The notes below the pieces were generated by a model. The model was not told where the DNA came from, did no database searches, and saw only the letters and a program-made list of their open reading frames with translations. A stretch of 64,000 nt of DNA from Sulfurimonas sp. HSL3-2 (GTDB taxonomy: Bacteria > Campylobacterota > Campylobacteria > Campylobacterales > Sulfurimonadaceae), in contig NZ_CP147917.1 in assembly GCF_039645965.1 (NCBI RefSeq), forward strand, positions 2,108,001 to 2,172,000, written 5' to 3'. Made by a program: the position numbers and the translations under genes. This document shows positions 1-8,183 of the stretch, in pieces; within the stretch, counting starts at the first letter, position 1; each line of letters opens with the position of its first letter.

Positions 1-581
1 TCCGCCATCATCTCATAACCTTTTTCGTTGGGATGGACATAGTCGCTTTTTAGTTCTCTGTGAAGTTCTATCTGACTGAGTATCTTGCCCTCATACATCA
101 CTCCCGTCTCTTTTGCAACCTCTTTGTAAAGTCCGAGTGTCTTAAAACCCAGTACATGAAAATCGGGTACACCGACAAGCAAGACTTTTGCACCGCTTCG
201 CTTTATAAGGTTGACCATCTTGATGAGATTATTTTTCAGCTGTTCATGCGAACGTTTACGCAGGATGTCGTTACCGCCGTGGCACAAGATGACAAGAGCA
301 GGTCTTTGTTTTAAAAACTGCGGAAGGCGTTTGAGCCCTTCGGCTGATTCTTCACCTGGGATGCCGGCATTTATGATGTGGTATCCTGTCTTCTTTTCAA
401 ATTCGGCAGGGTAACTGTAGTCTATGGGAGCTCCGTAACCGTACGTAAGGCTGTCGCCGAATGCAAGGATGACCCTATCTTTTTTGAGCGGTTCATTAGG
501 CACGCCTCTGCTCTCCTTTATATAGGTCAAGACTCCAAAGACAAGAAATAGTAATAAAGCACCTAAAGTAGTTTTATTCAT
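1..581 (-). CDS. GDSL-type arylesterase/lysophospholipase (TesA-like), 3' end cut off
   Basis: The reading frame runs leftward from ATG at 581 and leaves the window before a stop, giving about 193 visible residues. One N-terminal hydrophobic segment (residues 4-20) acts as membrane anchor or signal, so the enzyme probably works in the periplasm. GDSL/SGNH hydrolase blocks are visible: GDSLTYGYGA with the likely nucleophile Ser44, the oxyanion asparagine in HGGND, and HPNEKGY near the visible end carrying the catalytic His. The family hydrolyses esters and thioesters such as lysophospholipids; the substrate here is unknown. It lies 34 bases after the ycaO-like gene in the same direction and is probably the last gene of that operon. 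Confidence 0.85.
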   Translation of the reverse strand, partial: MNKTTLGALLLFLVFGVLTYIKESRGVPNEPLKKDRVILAFGDSLTYGYGAPIDYSYPAEFEKKTGYHIINAGIPGEESAEGLKRLPQFLKQRPALVILCHGGNDILRKRSHEQLKNNLIKMVNLIKRSGAKVLLVGVPDFHVLGFKTLGLYKEVAKETGVMYEGKILSQIELHRELKSDYVHPNEKGYEMMA

Positions 582-615
582 ACAACAAGTATAACAAAAA
601 AAGAAAGCTTTATCC

Positions 616-2235
616 CTAATGGATCGCTTTTTTCTTCAGCTCCAGTCTGTCGTACATTGCTAACATGTTGTTATATTCCTCATGAAATGCTGTGTCAATA
701 AAAAGCTCTTCGCCTTTTATTACATGTAAGGCTTTTTGTACGCTCTCTTTTGAAAACACATCACTAAGAGCCTGCGCATACTCTTCGTAACCGTGTCCCT
801 CTTCATCCATCTTTATAAGTTCTATGATGATGCGGGATACCTTTTTGTCACTGTACTCCAAGATATCCAAAGCATCCTCTGTGTTTCCAAGAAGAAGGTG
901 CATCTGCGCTTTGAACTCCGCCATCGTAAACGGGGTCTTAAAGATAACGCCTATGTATTTTTCTACATTAAGCGAATCATCAAGCGGCTCGATAGCATCG
1001 AGGATATCCTCCGCATCATAATCCTGCATGTTCAGCACCATGTCTCTTATGAGCTTCGCACTGTTTTTGTTGTTATAGATAAGGTCGTCTATCGGGTAGA
1101 CCTCGGAGATGCCAGGTACGATAAGCTGGCATGAGTAAAACCCGAGATAGTCATACTCTCTTACATAAAGTTCCTTGTCCATCTGAAACAAAATGTTTAA
1201 AAGATAATTGTATTCATCTTCACACCCTTCTCCACTGTAGTTCCAAGGAGTATGTTCAAAACTCTTTTGCGAACTCAAAAATCCAAATCCCATCTTGCCG
1301 TTTGAATCCACGAAGTGAGACTCAAGGTTAAAACTGTTTGAGACAAGACTCATATCGAAAGTCGGGACTTCAAAGCTTTCGAGATTATCCAGTCCGCGTC
1401 CCTGCATAAGCTCCGTCATCGTCCTTTGAAGTGAGACCTCAAGTATGGGATGCGCTCCGAAAGAGACAAAAAGCGATGATGTCACAGGGTTGATAAGAGA
1501 GATGGCAGTGACGGGAAACTTTCCGCCCAAAGATGCGTCCAACACTTCGACTATGAAACCTTTTTCACGCAGTGCGCTTACATCTTCATACAGCTGTGTA
1601 AAAGACTCTACCAACTCATCTGGAAACTTCGGAAGAGCGTAGCCGTTTTTGATGATCTCTATCTTTGCATAACGCTCAAAGATCTCGCTGAGTGCCTGTA
1701 CCTGTGCCTCTTTTGGCGTATTACCCGTTGCAAGACCGTTACTTACATAAAGATTGCTCAGGATATTTTGCGGAATATAGACGATCTCTTTTGAAGAATT
1801 TTTCACAAACGGCAGTGAAACTATTTTGTCCTCGTAGTCGCTGTTGTAATCTACAAGATCTTCTCCGCTTAACTCTCCGTTTGGATCATACACTTTTGAC
1901 AACTCTTCGCTTAGATAGTCATCCATAAAATCAAAAACCACCTCATCAGGATAATACTTTCTGTTTGGAAGGTAAAAGTCTATAAAGAAATTGTTTGTCT
2001 GAAGTCTCTCGATATATTCGCCCAATGCACTGGCAACAGAAGCGTCAGAAAGAACACCTTTGCCGTTTGAGTAGATATGACGCGGTGCCTCTTTGGAAGC
2101 CAGATTGACCGAATAGCAGTGAGAAAGAGGATGTTTCTCCTCTTTAAACACGACCTCGCATCCCACATCCGCCAAGACAGACTTCATATTGGTTATGGAT
2201 TCCTCTAGCGGAGCGTTTTTGGATAATAGATTCAA
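616..2235 (-). CDS. ycaO: YcaO-domain protein (E. coli YcaO type)
   Basis: The 539-residue length is close to E. coli YcaO. The ATP-binding YcaO core is recognisable in the SALGEYIERL region (about residues 69-78) and in ALSEIFERY with the following KIEIIKNGYALP stretch (about 182-204). The C-terminal 90 residues are helical, as in the TPR-like tail of the E. coli protein. YcaO enzymes activate amide carbonyls with ATP; E. coli YcaO supports beta-methylthiolation of ribosomal protein S12 together with RimO. No peptide precursor gene or dehydrogenase sits next to it, so a RiPP cluster is unlikely. The start is TTG, overlapping the stop of the upstream MFS gene as TTGA, with AAGG seven bases before it, which implies translational coupling. 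Confidence 0.85.
   Translation of the reverse strand: MNLLSKNAPLEESITNMKSVLADVGCEVVFKEEKHPLSHCYSVNLASKEAPRHIYSNGKGVLSDASVASALGEYIERLQTNNFFIDFYLPNRKYYPDEVVFDFMDDYLSEELSKVYDPNGELSGEDLVDYNSDYEDKIVSLPFVKNSSKEIVYIPQNILSNLYVSNGLATGNTPKEAQVQALSEIFERYAKIEIIKNGYALPKFPDELVESFTQLYEDVSALREKGFIVEVLDASLGGKFPVTAISLINPVTSSLFVSFGAHPILEVSLQRTMTELMQGRGLDNLESFEVPTFDMSLVSNSFNLESHFVDSNGKMGFGFLSSQKSFEHTPWNYSGEGCEDEYNYLLNILFQMDKELYVREYDYLGFYSCQLIVPGISEVYPIDDLIYNNKNSAKLIRDMVLNMQDYDAEDILDAIEPLDDSLNVEKYIGVIFKTPFTMAEFKAQMHLLLGNTEDALDILEYSDKKVSRIIIELIKMDEEGHGYEEYAQALSDVFSKESVQKALHVIKGEELFIDTAFHEEYNNMLAMYDRLELKKKAIH
720..729. repeat. TTACATGTAA palindrome (first of at least 23 TACATGTA copies)
   Basis: This is the first copy of an over-represented palindrome. 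Copies with core TACATGTA that I located start near 720, 7058, 16787, 16800, 18900, 19157, 20929, 20969, 23390, 26702, 30345, 32583, 32603, 35987, 41102, 41120, 44042, 44566, 50563, 54542, 56171, 56189 and 63598. Some lie in intergenic inverted pairs, others inside genes in different frames (for example Leu-His-Val at 26702 and Thr-Cys at 30345). A rough estimate from base composition predicts only two or three copies of this 8-mer in 64 kb. Its role is unknown. Confidence 0.8.
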
Positions 2236-3383
2236 TTCTTGCCTTTTTTTAGTTTACTGTATGACCCGGCCACAAGGACTATCGAACCCAGAGATATGCC
2301 TGTGACTACGAAAAAGTGCTGTACTCCGAAGTAGCTCACGACAGGATGAAAGACGATAGGAGAGAAAAACTGTCCTAAAAAGAGCGAGCTTGTCAGATAA
2401 CCCGACGACTTGACGCGTTTTGTATGATGCACTTTGCTCAGCATCCAAGCCGAGACATTTGTCATCAGTATTCCTCCGCCAAATCCCATAATAGGCGATG
2501 TGAAAAAGAAAAGGTCCACATTACGTACTAGACCGATAAGTATGAAGCCGATACTTATGATCGCCATCCCTATGATATAGATGGTCGCGAACGAGAAATA
2601 CTTTTTGAGCTTTGCAAAAGTCAGAGCGCCCAGACCGTTGGAGACGAATGCAAGTGCGATGATAGCACCCGTCAATGTTCCGCTTGCTCCAAAATGGTTG
2701 ATGATCAAAAATGGCATCTGTGTCGGCAGAATATAAAAGATAAGCATCAAGATAAATGCCAAAAGATATATCATGAAGATATTTGTATTAAGGTCTATAT
2801 CTTCATCCTCATCCTGACCTGTAGCTTTTTCTTCCAAAAACTTCATCGCAAACGGAAGCAGCAAAAGACCGACAAGATAGATACCAAACGGGTATCTCCA
2901 GTCGATATCTGAAAGGTATCCGCCGCCGATAACAAAGAAAACACCGCCGAATGAGATGAAAAGACTTTGTATCCCCATATATTTGTGACGCGCTTCGCCT
3001 TTAAAATAATCACCTATCAAAGAGGTGGTGACGATCATCAAAACACCTATGGCGATCCCAAGCAGAAACCTTGAAAACAAAAGCTCTTCTATGGTCTGCA
3101 GATAAAGCCCCGCACTTCCCGCTGCGCTAAAGAGCAGCAATCCCGCTATGGCAGAGACATACTTGCCTATTTTATGTATAAAATGTCCTATGAAAGGAGC
3201 TAAAAACGCTATTGCAAGAGATGGAAGTGTGATCATCATACGCGACAGAAATTCTATGTTCTCGACATCTGCAAAATGGTTTTTCAGATGCGGTAACATC
3301 GTTACGATAGCGACATTTGACATCATTGTAGTCATCGAAAGAAGGAGGAGGGTAAGCTTTGTGTATCTACCTATTTTGTGCAC
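2232..3383 (-). CDS. MFS transporter, 12-TM drug/metabolite exporter type
   Basis: This is a hydrophobic protein of about 383 residues with roughly 12 membrane helices and a charged central loop (EEKATGQDEDEDID) between the two halves, as in the major facilitator superfamily. The SRFLLGIAIG stretch in the first half fits the motif region of the DHA1 exporter group. I chose GTG at 3383 because AAGAG lies seven bases upstream and the protein then begins just before TM1. An ATG at 3437 would add 18 residues but has no ribosome site. It overlaps the following ycaO-like gene by four bases (TTGA). The substrate cannot be told from sequence. Confidence 0.8.
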   Translation of the reverse strand: MHKIGRYTKLTLLLLSMTTMMSNVAIVTMLPHLKNHFADVENIEFLSRMMITLPSLAIAFLAPFIGHFIHKIGKYVSAIAGLLLFSAAGSAGLYLQTIEELLFSRFLLGIAIGVLMIVTTSLIGDYFKGEARHKYMGIQSLFISFGGVFFVIGGGYLSDIDWRYPFGIYLVGLLLLPFAMKFLEEKATGQDEDEDIDLNTNIFMIYLLAFILMLIFYILPTQMPFLIINHFGASGTLTGAIIALAFVSNGLGALTFAKLKKYFSFATIYIIGMAIISIGFILIGLVRNVDLFFFTSPIMGFGGGILMTNVSAWMLSKVHHTKRVKSSGYLTSSLFLGQFFSPIVFHPVVSYFGVQHFFVVTGISLGSIVLVAGSYSKLKKGKN

Positions 3384-3431
3384 TTTTGAACTCTTTTTAT
3401 GTAAGTATACTATTAAATAACAAAAAATTGT

Positions 3432-3460
3432 TTGCATTGTTCAAAATAAAATGATACAAT
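3432..3460 (+). promoter_or_regulatory. Promoter of the cold-shock gene
   Basis: An extended -10 TG-A-TACAAT (TACAAT at 3455-3460) follows a partial -35 TTGCAT at 3432-3437 with a 17-base spacer. A start near 3467 would give an untranslated leader of about 140 bases. A second possible -10, TATAAT, lies at 3510-3515. Confidence 0.55.
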
Positions 3461-3606
3461 GTGTTTGATGAAAGATGAGGTTCGAATTCATCTTTAGTGT
3501 GTTACGTTATATAATCTGCTAAAAGAATAGACTTTCCTCGACTTTGACTCCGTTTCATATTAGGTATTACTACTATGAATTGTATTTTCCCTACTAGAGG
3601 TATTTT
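3461..3606 (+). other. Long 5' leader of the cold-shock gene
   Basis: About 140 bases lie between the predicted start site and the csp start codon. An 8-bp stem pairs 3471-3478 with 3488-3495 around a nine-base loop. Long structured leaders are typical of cspA-type mRNAs, where they fold differently in the cold and control translation; that this one does so is inference. Confidence 0.45.
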
Positions 3607-3825
3607 ATGGCAGAATTGCTACATGGAACTGTTAAATGGTTCAACGAAGAAAAAGGTTATGGATTTATCCAACAAAACAATGGCGGTAACGATTTATTTG
3701 TTCACTTCCGTCAAGTAAACAGAACAGGTCCTGGACGTGTTTCTCTAGCTGAAGGTCAAGCGGTGACTTTCGAAGTTGGTGAAGGTCAAAAAGGTCCTCA
3801 AGCGGAAAACGTTACACCAATGTAA
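3607..3825 (+). CDS. Cold-shock protein, CspA family
   Basis: The 72-residue single cold-shock domain begins [15 protein letters not shown], containing the RNP1 motif KGYGFI, and is followed by RNP2 DLFVHF. These aromatic surfaces bind single-stranded RNA and DNA, and the protein acts as an RNA chaperone in the cytoplasm. The loop after RNP2 ([15 protein letters not shown]) is slightly longer than in E. coli CspA. The start follows AGAGG six bases upstream. It stands alone behind its own promoter and long leader and ends in a perfect hairpin shared with the convergent neighbour. Confidence 0.95.
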   Translation: MAELLHGTVKWFNEEKGYGFIQQNNGGNDLFVHFRQVNRTGPGRVSLAEGQAVTFEVGEGQKGPQAENVTPM

Positions 3826-3830
3826 TTTCT

Positions 3831-3854
3831 ATGTATAGACTTCGGTCTATACAT
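3831..3854. terminator. Hairpin between convergent genes (UUCG loop)
   Basis: A perfect 10-bp stem (3831-3840 with 3845-3854) is closed by a TTCG tetraloop. It starts five bases after the csp stop and overlaps the stop codon of the minus-strand gene ending at 3847, so it can serve both. There is no T-run on either side, so it may act as an RNA-stabilising end rather than a classical intrinsic terminator. Confidence 0.6.
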
Positions 3855-4200
3855 CTTCATCCCACAAAACACTTATCCCGTATTCTCTATCCAATATCAC
3901 CCATTTAAAGTACTCTTTTTTTGCATTTGCACTGTAAAGTCTGACTTTTACCTGTTCCTCTTTTAAAAGCGTTCTTATCTCATTTTCCCCTATCGCTTTT
4001 TTATTCCAGCGTCGCAACTGATTTTGAAATATCCTAAAACTGCATGTCGAATCCGGTGTAAGTTCTGCAAAATCACTCTCATAATGCCAGTGAGCATTTG
4101 AGCATGCATATAATTTTAAAGGTTTTCCTTCCACCTGTATCGCTCTGACCTCGATCTTTCCATCTTCACAATATGGACATTTTCCCAATAATTTAGACAA
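3847..4200 (-). CDS. Small zinc-ribbon protein of unknown function
   Basis: This 117-residue protein has an N-terminal zinc-ribbon-like pair CPYC at residues 8-11 and a Cys-Ser-Asn-Ala-His segment near residue 33, resembling the half-ribbons at topoisomerase I C-termini. The remainder is charged and mostly alpha/beta, with no other motif that I recognise. The start is TTG at 4200, with AAAGGA about six bases upstream. It stands alone, divergent from leuC and convergent with the csp gene. A nucleic-acid or protein binding role is only a guess from the zinc-ribbon. Confidence 0.65.
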   Translation of the reverse strand: MSKLLGKCPYCEDGKIEVRAIQVEGKPLKLYACSNAHWHYESDFAELTPDSTCSFRIFQNQLRRWNKKAIGENEIRTLLKEEQVKVRLYSANAKKEYFKWVILDREYGISVLWDEDV

Positions 4201-4278
4201 AATAATCCTTTTTTTCCAATATTAACATCAAAAATTTTAAATTTATAAAAATATTTCAAAATGTCATCAACTCTAAAT

Positions 4279-4286
4279 GGTATAAT
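4279..4286 (+). promoter_or_regulatory. Extended -10 promoter of leuC
   Basis: TG-TATAAT with one base between (TATAAT at 4281-4286), with no convincing -35, as expected for Campylobacterota sigma-70 promoters. It leaves a leader of about 145 bases before leuC that contains the structured element at 4310-4412. Confidence 0.55.
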
Positions 4287-4309
4287 TCGCAAAACAAAAT
4301 GAAAAACTC

Positions 4310-4412
4310 TGACACTATTGTGTCAAACTTTAGTAGCCTCAGCGGCTCGAGCGAAGAATAAGGGACTTTTGTTCCTTATTCGGACTAATAAAATGGGGTT
4401 CCTTCATTTTAT
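4310..4412 (+). repeat. Structured CTTTAG element, copy A, in the leuC leader
   Basis: In order: a 6-bp hairpin (4310-4315 with 4320-4325, loop TATT), CTTTAG (4328-4333), a 4-bp hairpin AGCC/GGCT with loop TCAGC (4335-4347), and an 11-bp hairpin with one G-U pair and a TTTT loop (4356-4381). A further 8 to 11-bp hairpin follows at 4388-4412. The same architecture occurs at 23580-23640 and 50617-50684. A 20-codon serine-rich frame (ATG 4299 to TAA 4361) overlaps it; it starts very close to the -10 box and has no ribosome site, so I do not call it a gene. Confidence 0.65.
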
Positions 4413-4435
4413 AGAATAAAATTAAGGATTATATT

Positions 4436-5704
4436 ATGGGCCAAACCATTACTGAAAAGATATTTTCCGGTCATGTCGGACACGAAGTCTATGCGGGTGA
4501 GATCATCCGTTCTAACATCGACATGGTCATAGGAAATGACATAACTACTCCTATCTCTATCAAAGCGTTTGAGGACAGCGGAGCAACAAAACTTGCAAAT
4601 CCGGACGGGTTTTCTATCGTACTTGACCACTTTATCCCGGCAAAAGATATTGCAAGTGCCAACCAAGCAAGAATAAGCCGTGATTTTGCAAAAAAACACA
4701 ATCTTAAAAACTTTTTTGATGAAAAAGATATGGGGATCGAGCACGCGCTTCTTCCGGAAAAAGGTCTTGTCGTTCCCGGTGACGTTATCATCGGTGCAGA
4801 CAGCCACACTTGTACACACGGTGCATTAGGTGCTTTTTCTACAGGTATGGGTTCTACGGACTTGGCGTTTGCTATGATCACGGGAGGCAACTGGTTTAAA
4901 GTCCCTGAGTCTATCAAAGTCGTTCTTAGCGGAAAACCTGGTAAATTCACGACAGGTAAAGACATCATCCTTGAGATCATCCGTATGATCGGAGTCGACG
5001 GTGCACTTTACAGAACGTTAGAGTTCACTGGAAGCACGATACCTTACCTTACTATGGATGACAGATTCTCTATGTGTAACATGGCTATCGAAGCTGGTGC
5101 AAAAAGCGGAATAGTCGCGTATGACGATGTGACAAAAGAGTTTCTTGCTGACAAACCTTTAGCACGCGAACCGAAAATATACCACTCTGATCCTGACGCA
5201 AAATATGTGCAGGTCCTAGAGATAGACGTTGCAGCACTGGAGCCTGTTATCGCTTATCCGTTCCTGCCGTCTAACGGTCATTCTGTAACTCAAGCCGTTG
5301 CAGACCACATCAAGATCGATCAAGCGTTTATCGGTAGTTGTACAAACGGAAGACTAAGTGACCTTAAAGTCGCTGCTGAGATACTTGATGGAAAAAGAGT
5401 CCACCCTGACGTTCGTCTTATCATCACTCCGGGTACTCAAAAGATCTTAAGAGAAGCTACGAAACTCGGTTACATAGACATCCTAGTCGATGCAGGCGGA
5501 GTCGTGAGTAATCCTACTTGTGGAGCTTGTCTAGGCGGATATATGGGAATACTTGGTGACAACGAAGTAGCCGTTTCTACGACAAACCGTAACTTTGTCG
5601 GCCGTATGGGGAGTAGAAGCTCTAAAGTCTACTTAGCAAACTCAGCGGTTGCTGCTGCATCTGCTATTACAGGATATATCACCGACCCTAACCATATGGA
5701 CTAA
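4436..5704 (+). CDS. leuC: 3-isopropylmalate dehydratase large subunit
   Basis: LeuC isomerises 2-isopropylmalate to 3-isopropylmalate in leucine synthesis, together with the small subunit LeuD. The 422-residue length is the short archaeal/homoaconitase-like LeuC type used by many Campylobacterota; a citramalate or 2-methylmalate activity is possible in this group. The [4Fe-4S] ligands are visible as Cys302 (SCTNGR), Cys362 and Cys365 (TCGACLGG). The substrate loop GADSHTCTHG lies at about 120-129. LeuD and LeuB are not adjacent; the next genes are an OmpA-like gene and mobA, so the leucine genes are scattered. It is transcribed from the promoter at 4279 through a structured leader. Confidence 0.95.
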   Translation: MGQTITEKIFSGHVGHEVYAGEIIRSNIDMVIGNDITTPISIKAFEDSGATKLANPDGFSIVLDHFIPAKDIASANQARISRDFAKKHNLKNFFDEKDMGIEHALLPEKGLVVPGDVIIGADSHTCTHGALGAFSTGMGSTDLAFAMITGGNWFKVPESIKVVLSGKPGKFTTGKDIILEIIRMIGVDGALYRTLEFTGSTIPYLTMDDRFSMCNMAIEAGAKSGIVAYDDVTKEFLADKPLAREPKIYHSDPDAKYVQVLEIDVAALEPVIAYPFLPSNGHSVTQAVADHIKIDQAFIGSCTNGRLSDLKVAAEILDGKRVHPDVRLIITPGTQKILREATKLGYIDILVDAGGVVSNPTCGACLGGYMGILGDNEVAVSTTNRNFVGRMGSRSSKVYLANSAVAAASAITGYITDPNHMD

Positions 5705-5714
5705 AAGGTTAAAG

Positions 5715-6803
5715 ATGAAAAAGCTATCTGTTATTACGGCATTTTTACTGTCATCCCTGCTTTTTGCACGGCAGTATGATTATGAGATAACTCCTCTTGC
5801 CGGTTATAACATAGCCGAAGGTAATCTAAACCTTAAAAACCAGTCGCTTGCGGGCGCCGAATTTCAGATAAACAATATCGGGATGCCTGTAAGCTCGGAA
5901 CTTTCCATCCTCTATTCAAACGCGGACCTTGATCCTAGCGGCAACGGCAGTACAAATATCTACCGCGTCGCTTTAAACGGTGTTTATGAATATGACAAAG
6001 TCTCTTTGATGACCCCCTTTGTAAAAGCGGGACTTGGTTATGAGACTATGAGCAACCGCGCTACTGCTATAACAGGAAACGAAGACTCTCCTTTTGCCGA
6101 TGTCGGTGCAGGTATAAAAGTACCCTTTACAAACAATATCGCTCTAAAGCTTGAAGCTGTTTATATGCTAAAGATAAATGGTGAAAGATGGGATAATAAT
6201 TTGGCACTTCTTGCCGGGATAAACATCGCATTCGGTGACTCAAGAGCAAAACAGCTGCATAAAGATATCTATGTGGACAACAGTGCAGAAGAAGCACGTC
6301 AAGCAGCAGAAAAAACAGCCAGAGAGAAAGCCGAAGCAGAGCGAAAAGCAGCTGAAGCAGCAGCTTTAGAAAATGCAGATGATGACGGTGACGGTGTCAA
6401 AAATGCTTTTGATAAATGTCCAAACACTAAAAAAGAGGTCACTGCAGTCGATGCCGAGGGTTGTATGAAAGAGGTAAACCTGCAGATCAACTTTGAGAAT
6501 GCCTCTTACAGTGTCGATGAAGAATCAAAAAAGAACATCCAGATATTAGCAGAGTTCTTAAAAGCTATTCCGATCTATAAAACTGAAATTATCGGCTATA
6601 CGGACAATGTCGGTAAAGCATCAAACAATCTAAAGCTTTCACAAAAAAGAGCTGAGGCTGTAAAGACCCTGCTGGAAAAAGAGGGTGTCTCTGCTGAGAG
6701 GATCAAAGCCATCGGTATGGGTGAAGAAGCACCTATCGCTGATAACGCTACTGCAGAAGGACGTTCAAAAAACCGTCGTATTGAAGCGAGACTTATCAAA
6801 TAA
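5715..6803 (+). CDS. OmpA-family outer membrane protein with calcium-binding linker
   Basis: I place the start at ATG 5715, preceded by AAAGG, which gives 362 residues beginning with a signal peptide (MKKLSVITAFLLSSLLFA). Residues to about 180 resemble an eight-stranded beta barrel. A helical alanine/glutamate-rich segment follows, then a thrombospondin type-3-like calcium motif (DDDGDGVKNAFDKCPNT). The C-terminal OmpA domain has the peptidoglycan-binding GYTDNVGKASNN and LSQKRAEAVK motifs. It should anchor the outer membrane to the cell wall. It lies ten bases after leuC and overlaps mobA by one base (TAATG), so the three genes probably form one transcript despite unrelated roles. Confidence 0.9.
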   Translation: MKKLSVITAFLLSSLLFARQYDYEITPLAGYNIAEGNLNLKNQSLAGAEFQINNIGMPVSSELSILYSNADLDPSGNGSTNIYRVALNGVYEYDKVSLMTPFVKAGLGYETMSNRATAITGNEDSPFADVGAGIKVPFTNNIALKLEAVYMLKINGERWDNNLALLAGINIAFGDSRAKQLHKDIYVDNSAEEARQAAEKTAREKAEAERKAAEAAALENADDDGDGVKNAFDKCPNTKKEVTAVDAEGCMKEVNLQINFENASYSVDEESKKNIQILAEFLKAIPIYKTEIIGYTDNVGKASNNLKLSQKRAEAVKTLLEKEGVSAERIKAIGMGEEAPIADNATAEGRSKNRRIEARLIK

Positions 6804-7381
6804 TGATAGATACACCATGCATTATCTTTGCCGGAGGGAAAAGCTCCCGTATGGGTGAAGATAAAGCTTTACTGCCTTTTGGAGGCAAGCCTACTCTTAT
6901 AGAATTCCAATATGAACGTCTGAAAAAAATATTTAAAAATCTTTATATCTCTTGCAAATCATCCAAAAAATTCGATTTTGAAGCAGACTTTATCGAGGAT
7001 GCAGATACTGGAGATATTTATGCTCCGACTACAGGCTTTGTGACGATCTTTGACACCTTACATGTAGAGCAGATATTTGTTTTAAGCGTCGATACGCCTT
7101 TTGTAGGCGAAGCGGAAATAAAAAAGATCTTACAACACAAAGACGAAGGCTATGATGCAGTCATAGCAAAGACTCCAGAGGGTACACATCCGATGTGCGG
7201 ACTCTACAGTAAAAACCTGCATGCAGATTTTAAAGATATGCTAAAAAACGATGAGCATAAACTCGGAAAACTTCTAAAAGAATCAAATACACTCTATATA
7301 GATTTCAGTGATGAACACCCTTTTTTAAACTTAAATTATCCTCACGAATATAAAGCTGCCCTACTACACTCGATCCATTAA
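6803..7381 (+). CDS. mobA: Molybdenum cofactor guanylyltransferase
   Basis: The 192-residue nucleotidyltransferase has the glycine-rich GTP-binding motif FAGGKSSRMGEDKALLPF at residues 9-26 and the metal-binding SVDTPF in the middle. MobA joins GMP to molybdopterin to make the bis-MGD cofactor used by DMSO-reductase-family enzymes such as nitrate and polysulfide reductases. SoxC, encoded further on, belongs to the sulfite oxidase family and does not need the dinucleotide form. Translation is coupled to the OmpA-like gene through TAATG. Moco gene moaC follows in its own unit. Confidence 0.93.
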   Translation: MIDTPCIIFAGGKSSRMGEDKALLPFGGKPTLIEFQYERLKKIFKNLYISCKSSKKFDFEADFIEDADTGDIYAPTTGFVTIFDTLHVEQIFVLSVDTPFVGEAEIKKILQHKDEGYDAVIAKTPEGTHPMCGLYSKNLHADFKDMLKNDEHKLGKLLKESNTLYIDFSDEHPFLNLNYPHEYKAALLHSIH

Positions 7382-7400
7382 CAAAAAAATATCTTTACTT

Positions 7401-7409
7401 TGGTATAAT
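7401..7409 (+). promoter_or_regulatory. Extended -10 promoter of moaC
   Basis: TG-G-TATAAT (TATAAT at 7404-7409) lies 33 bases before the moaC start. No clear -35 is seen. Its form matches the leuC promoter. Confidence 0.55.
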
Positions 7410-7441
7410 CAACCTATAACATTTAAATAAAGAAACGAATT

Positions 7442-7912
7442 ATGAATTTAACACACTTGGATGAAAAAGACAGACCGAAGATGGTCGACGTATCTGAAAA
7501 GAACCAGACCACAAGGATTGCCGTAGCAAGCGGGATCATACAGATGAGCCAAGATGCTTATGATGCTATCGTCAACGAAAAAGCAAAAAAAGGCCCTGTA
7601 CTTCAGACTGCCGTGATCGCTGCCATCATGGGAACGAAAAAGACAAGCGAACTTATCCCTATGTGCCATCCGTTAAATCTTAGCGGGATCAACTGTGACG
7701 TAGAGGAACTGCCGGAACTACCCGGGTTTAAACTTGAACTGACTGCAAAACTGACAGGTCAGACTGGAGTGGAGATGGAAGCACTCACAGGTGTAAGCAT
7801 CGGGCTTTTAACGATCTACGATATGGTAAAAGCAATAGACAAAGGGATGGTTATTAAAAACGTCCAGCTTGAATCAAAAGAGGGAGGCAAAAGTGGAAAT
7901 TATAAACGATAG
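7442..7912 (+). CDS. moaC: Cyclic pyranopterin monophosphate synthase
   Basis: MoaC converts the MoaA product 3',8-cyclo-GTP to cyclic pyranopterin monophosphate, an early step of molybdenum cofactor synthesis. The 156 residues carry the conserved LIPMCHPL motif (about residue 76) and the C-terminal [11 protein letters not shown] and KEGGKSG motifs. The length is standard. The gene overlaps the following DUF493 gene by 20 bases, so these two are co-translated. The neighbouring mobA and the Moco enzyme SoxC downstream fit the context. Confidence 0.96.
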   Translation: MNLTHLDEKDRPKMVDVSEKNQTTRIAVASGIIQMSQDAYDAIVNEKAKKGPVLQTAVIAAIMGTKKTSELIPMCHPLNLSGINCDVEELPELPGFKLELTAKLTGQTGVEMEALTGVSIGLLTIYDMVKAIDKGMVIKNVQLESKEGGKSGNYKR

Positions 7913-8162
7913 TCAAGAGAAACTCGTACTAGAATACCCTTGCAGTTGGTGTTATAAAGTCATAGGACATCACGAACATGAGATCCATACTGCAGTCAAA
8001 GAGATCATACTTGAAAAACCTCATACGCTTAAACTTTCAAATGCGAGCAAAACGGGTAAATATGTAAGTATGAACCTTGATCTGATAATAGCGAACGAAG
8101 ATGAGAGAACATTTATATATGAAGCGCTTAAAAACCATCAGCTTATAAAAATGGTCTTATAA
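7893..8162 (+). CDS. DUF493 (YbeD-like) protein
   Basis: I choose GTG at 7893, preceded by a strong GAGGGAGG site inside the end of moaC, giving an 89-residue ACT-like alpha/beta protein. The signature [12 protein letters not shown] and the ending HQLIKMVL match the YbeD/DUF493 family, whose role is unknown although an allosteric regulatory function has been suggested from its ACT-like fold. An in-frame ATG further upstream at 7869 would add eight residues but lacks a good ribosome site. Overlap with moaC implies coupled expression. Confidence 0.8.
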   Translation: MEIINDSQEKLVLEYPCSWCYKVIGHHEHEIHTAVKEIILEKPHTLKLSNASKTGKYVSMNLDLIIANEDERTFIYEALKNHQLIKMVL

Positions 8163-8183
8163 CATATCCTAAAAGGAAATAAA

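Noticed and set aside
4299-4361. Leucine-attenuation leader peptide before leuC
   Set aside because: The 20-codon frame has one Leu and seven Ser, begins almost at the predicted transcript start and has no ribosome site. It may be chance within the structured element.
4409-4980. Minus-strand frames opposite leuC
   Set aside because: Both are antisense shadows of a clearly conserved gene, without ribosome sites or promoter.
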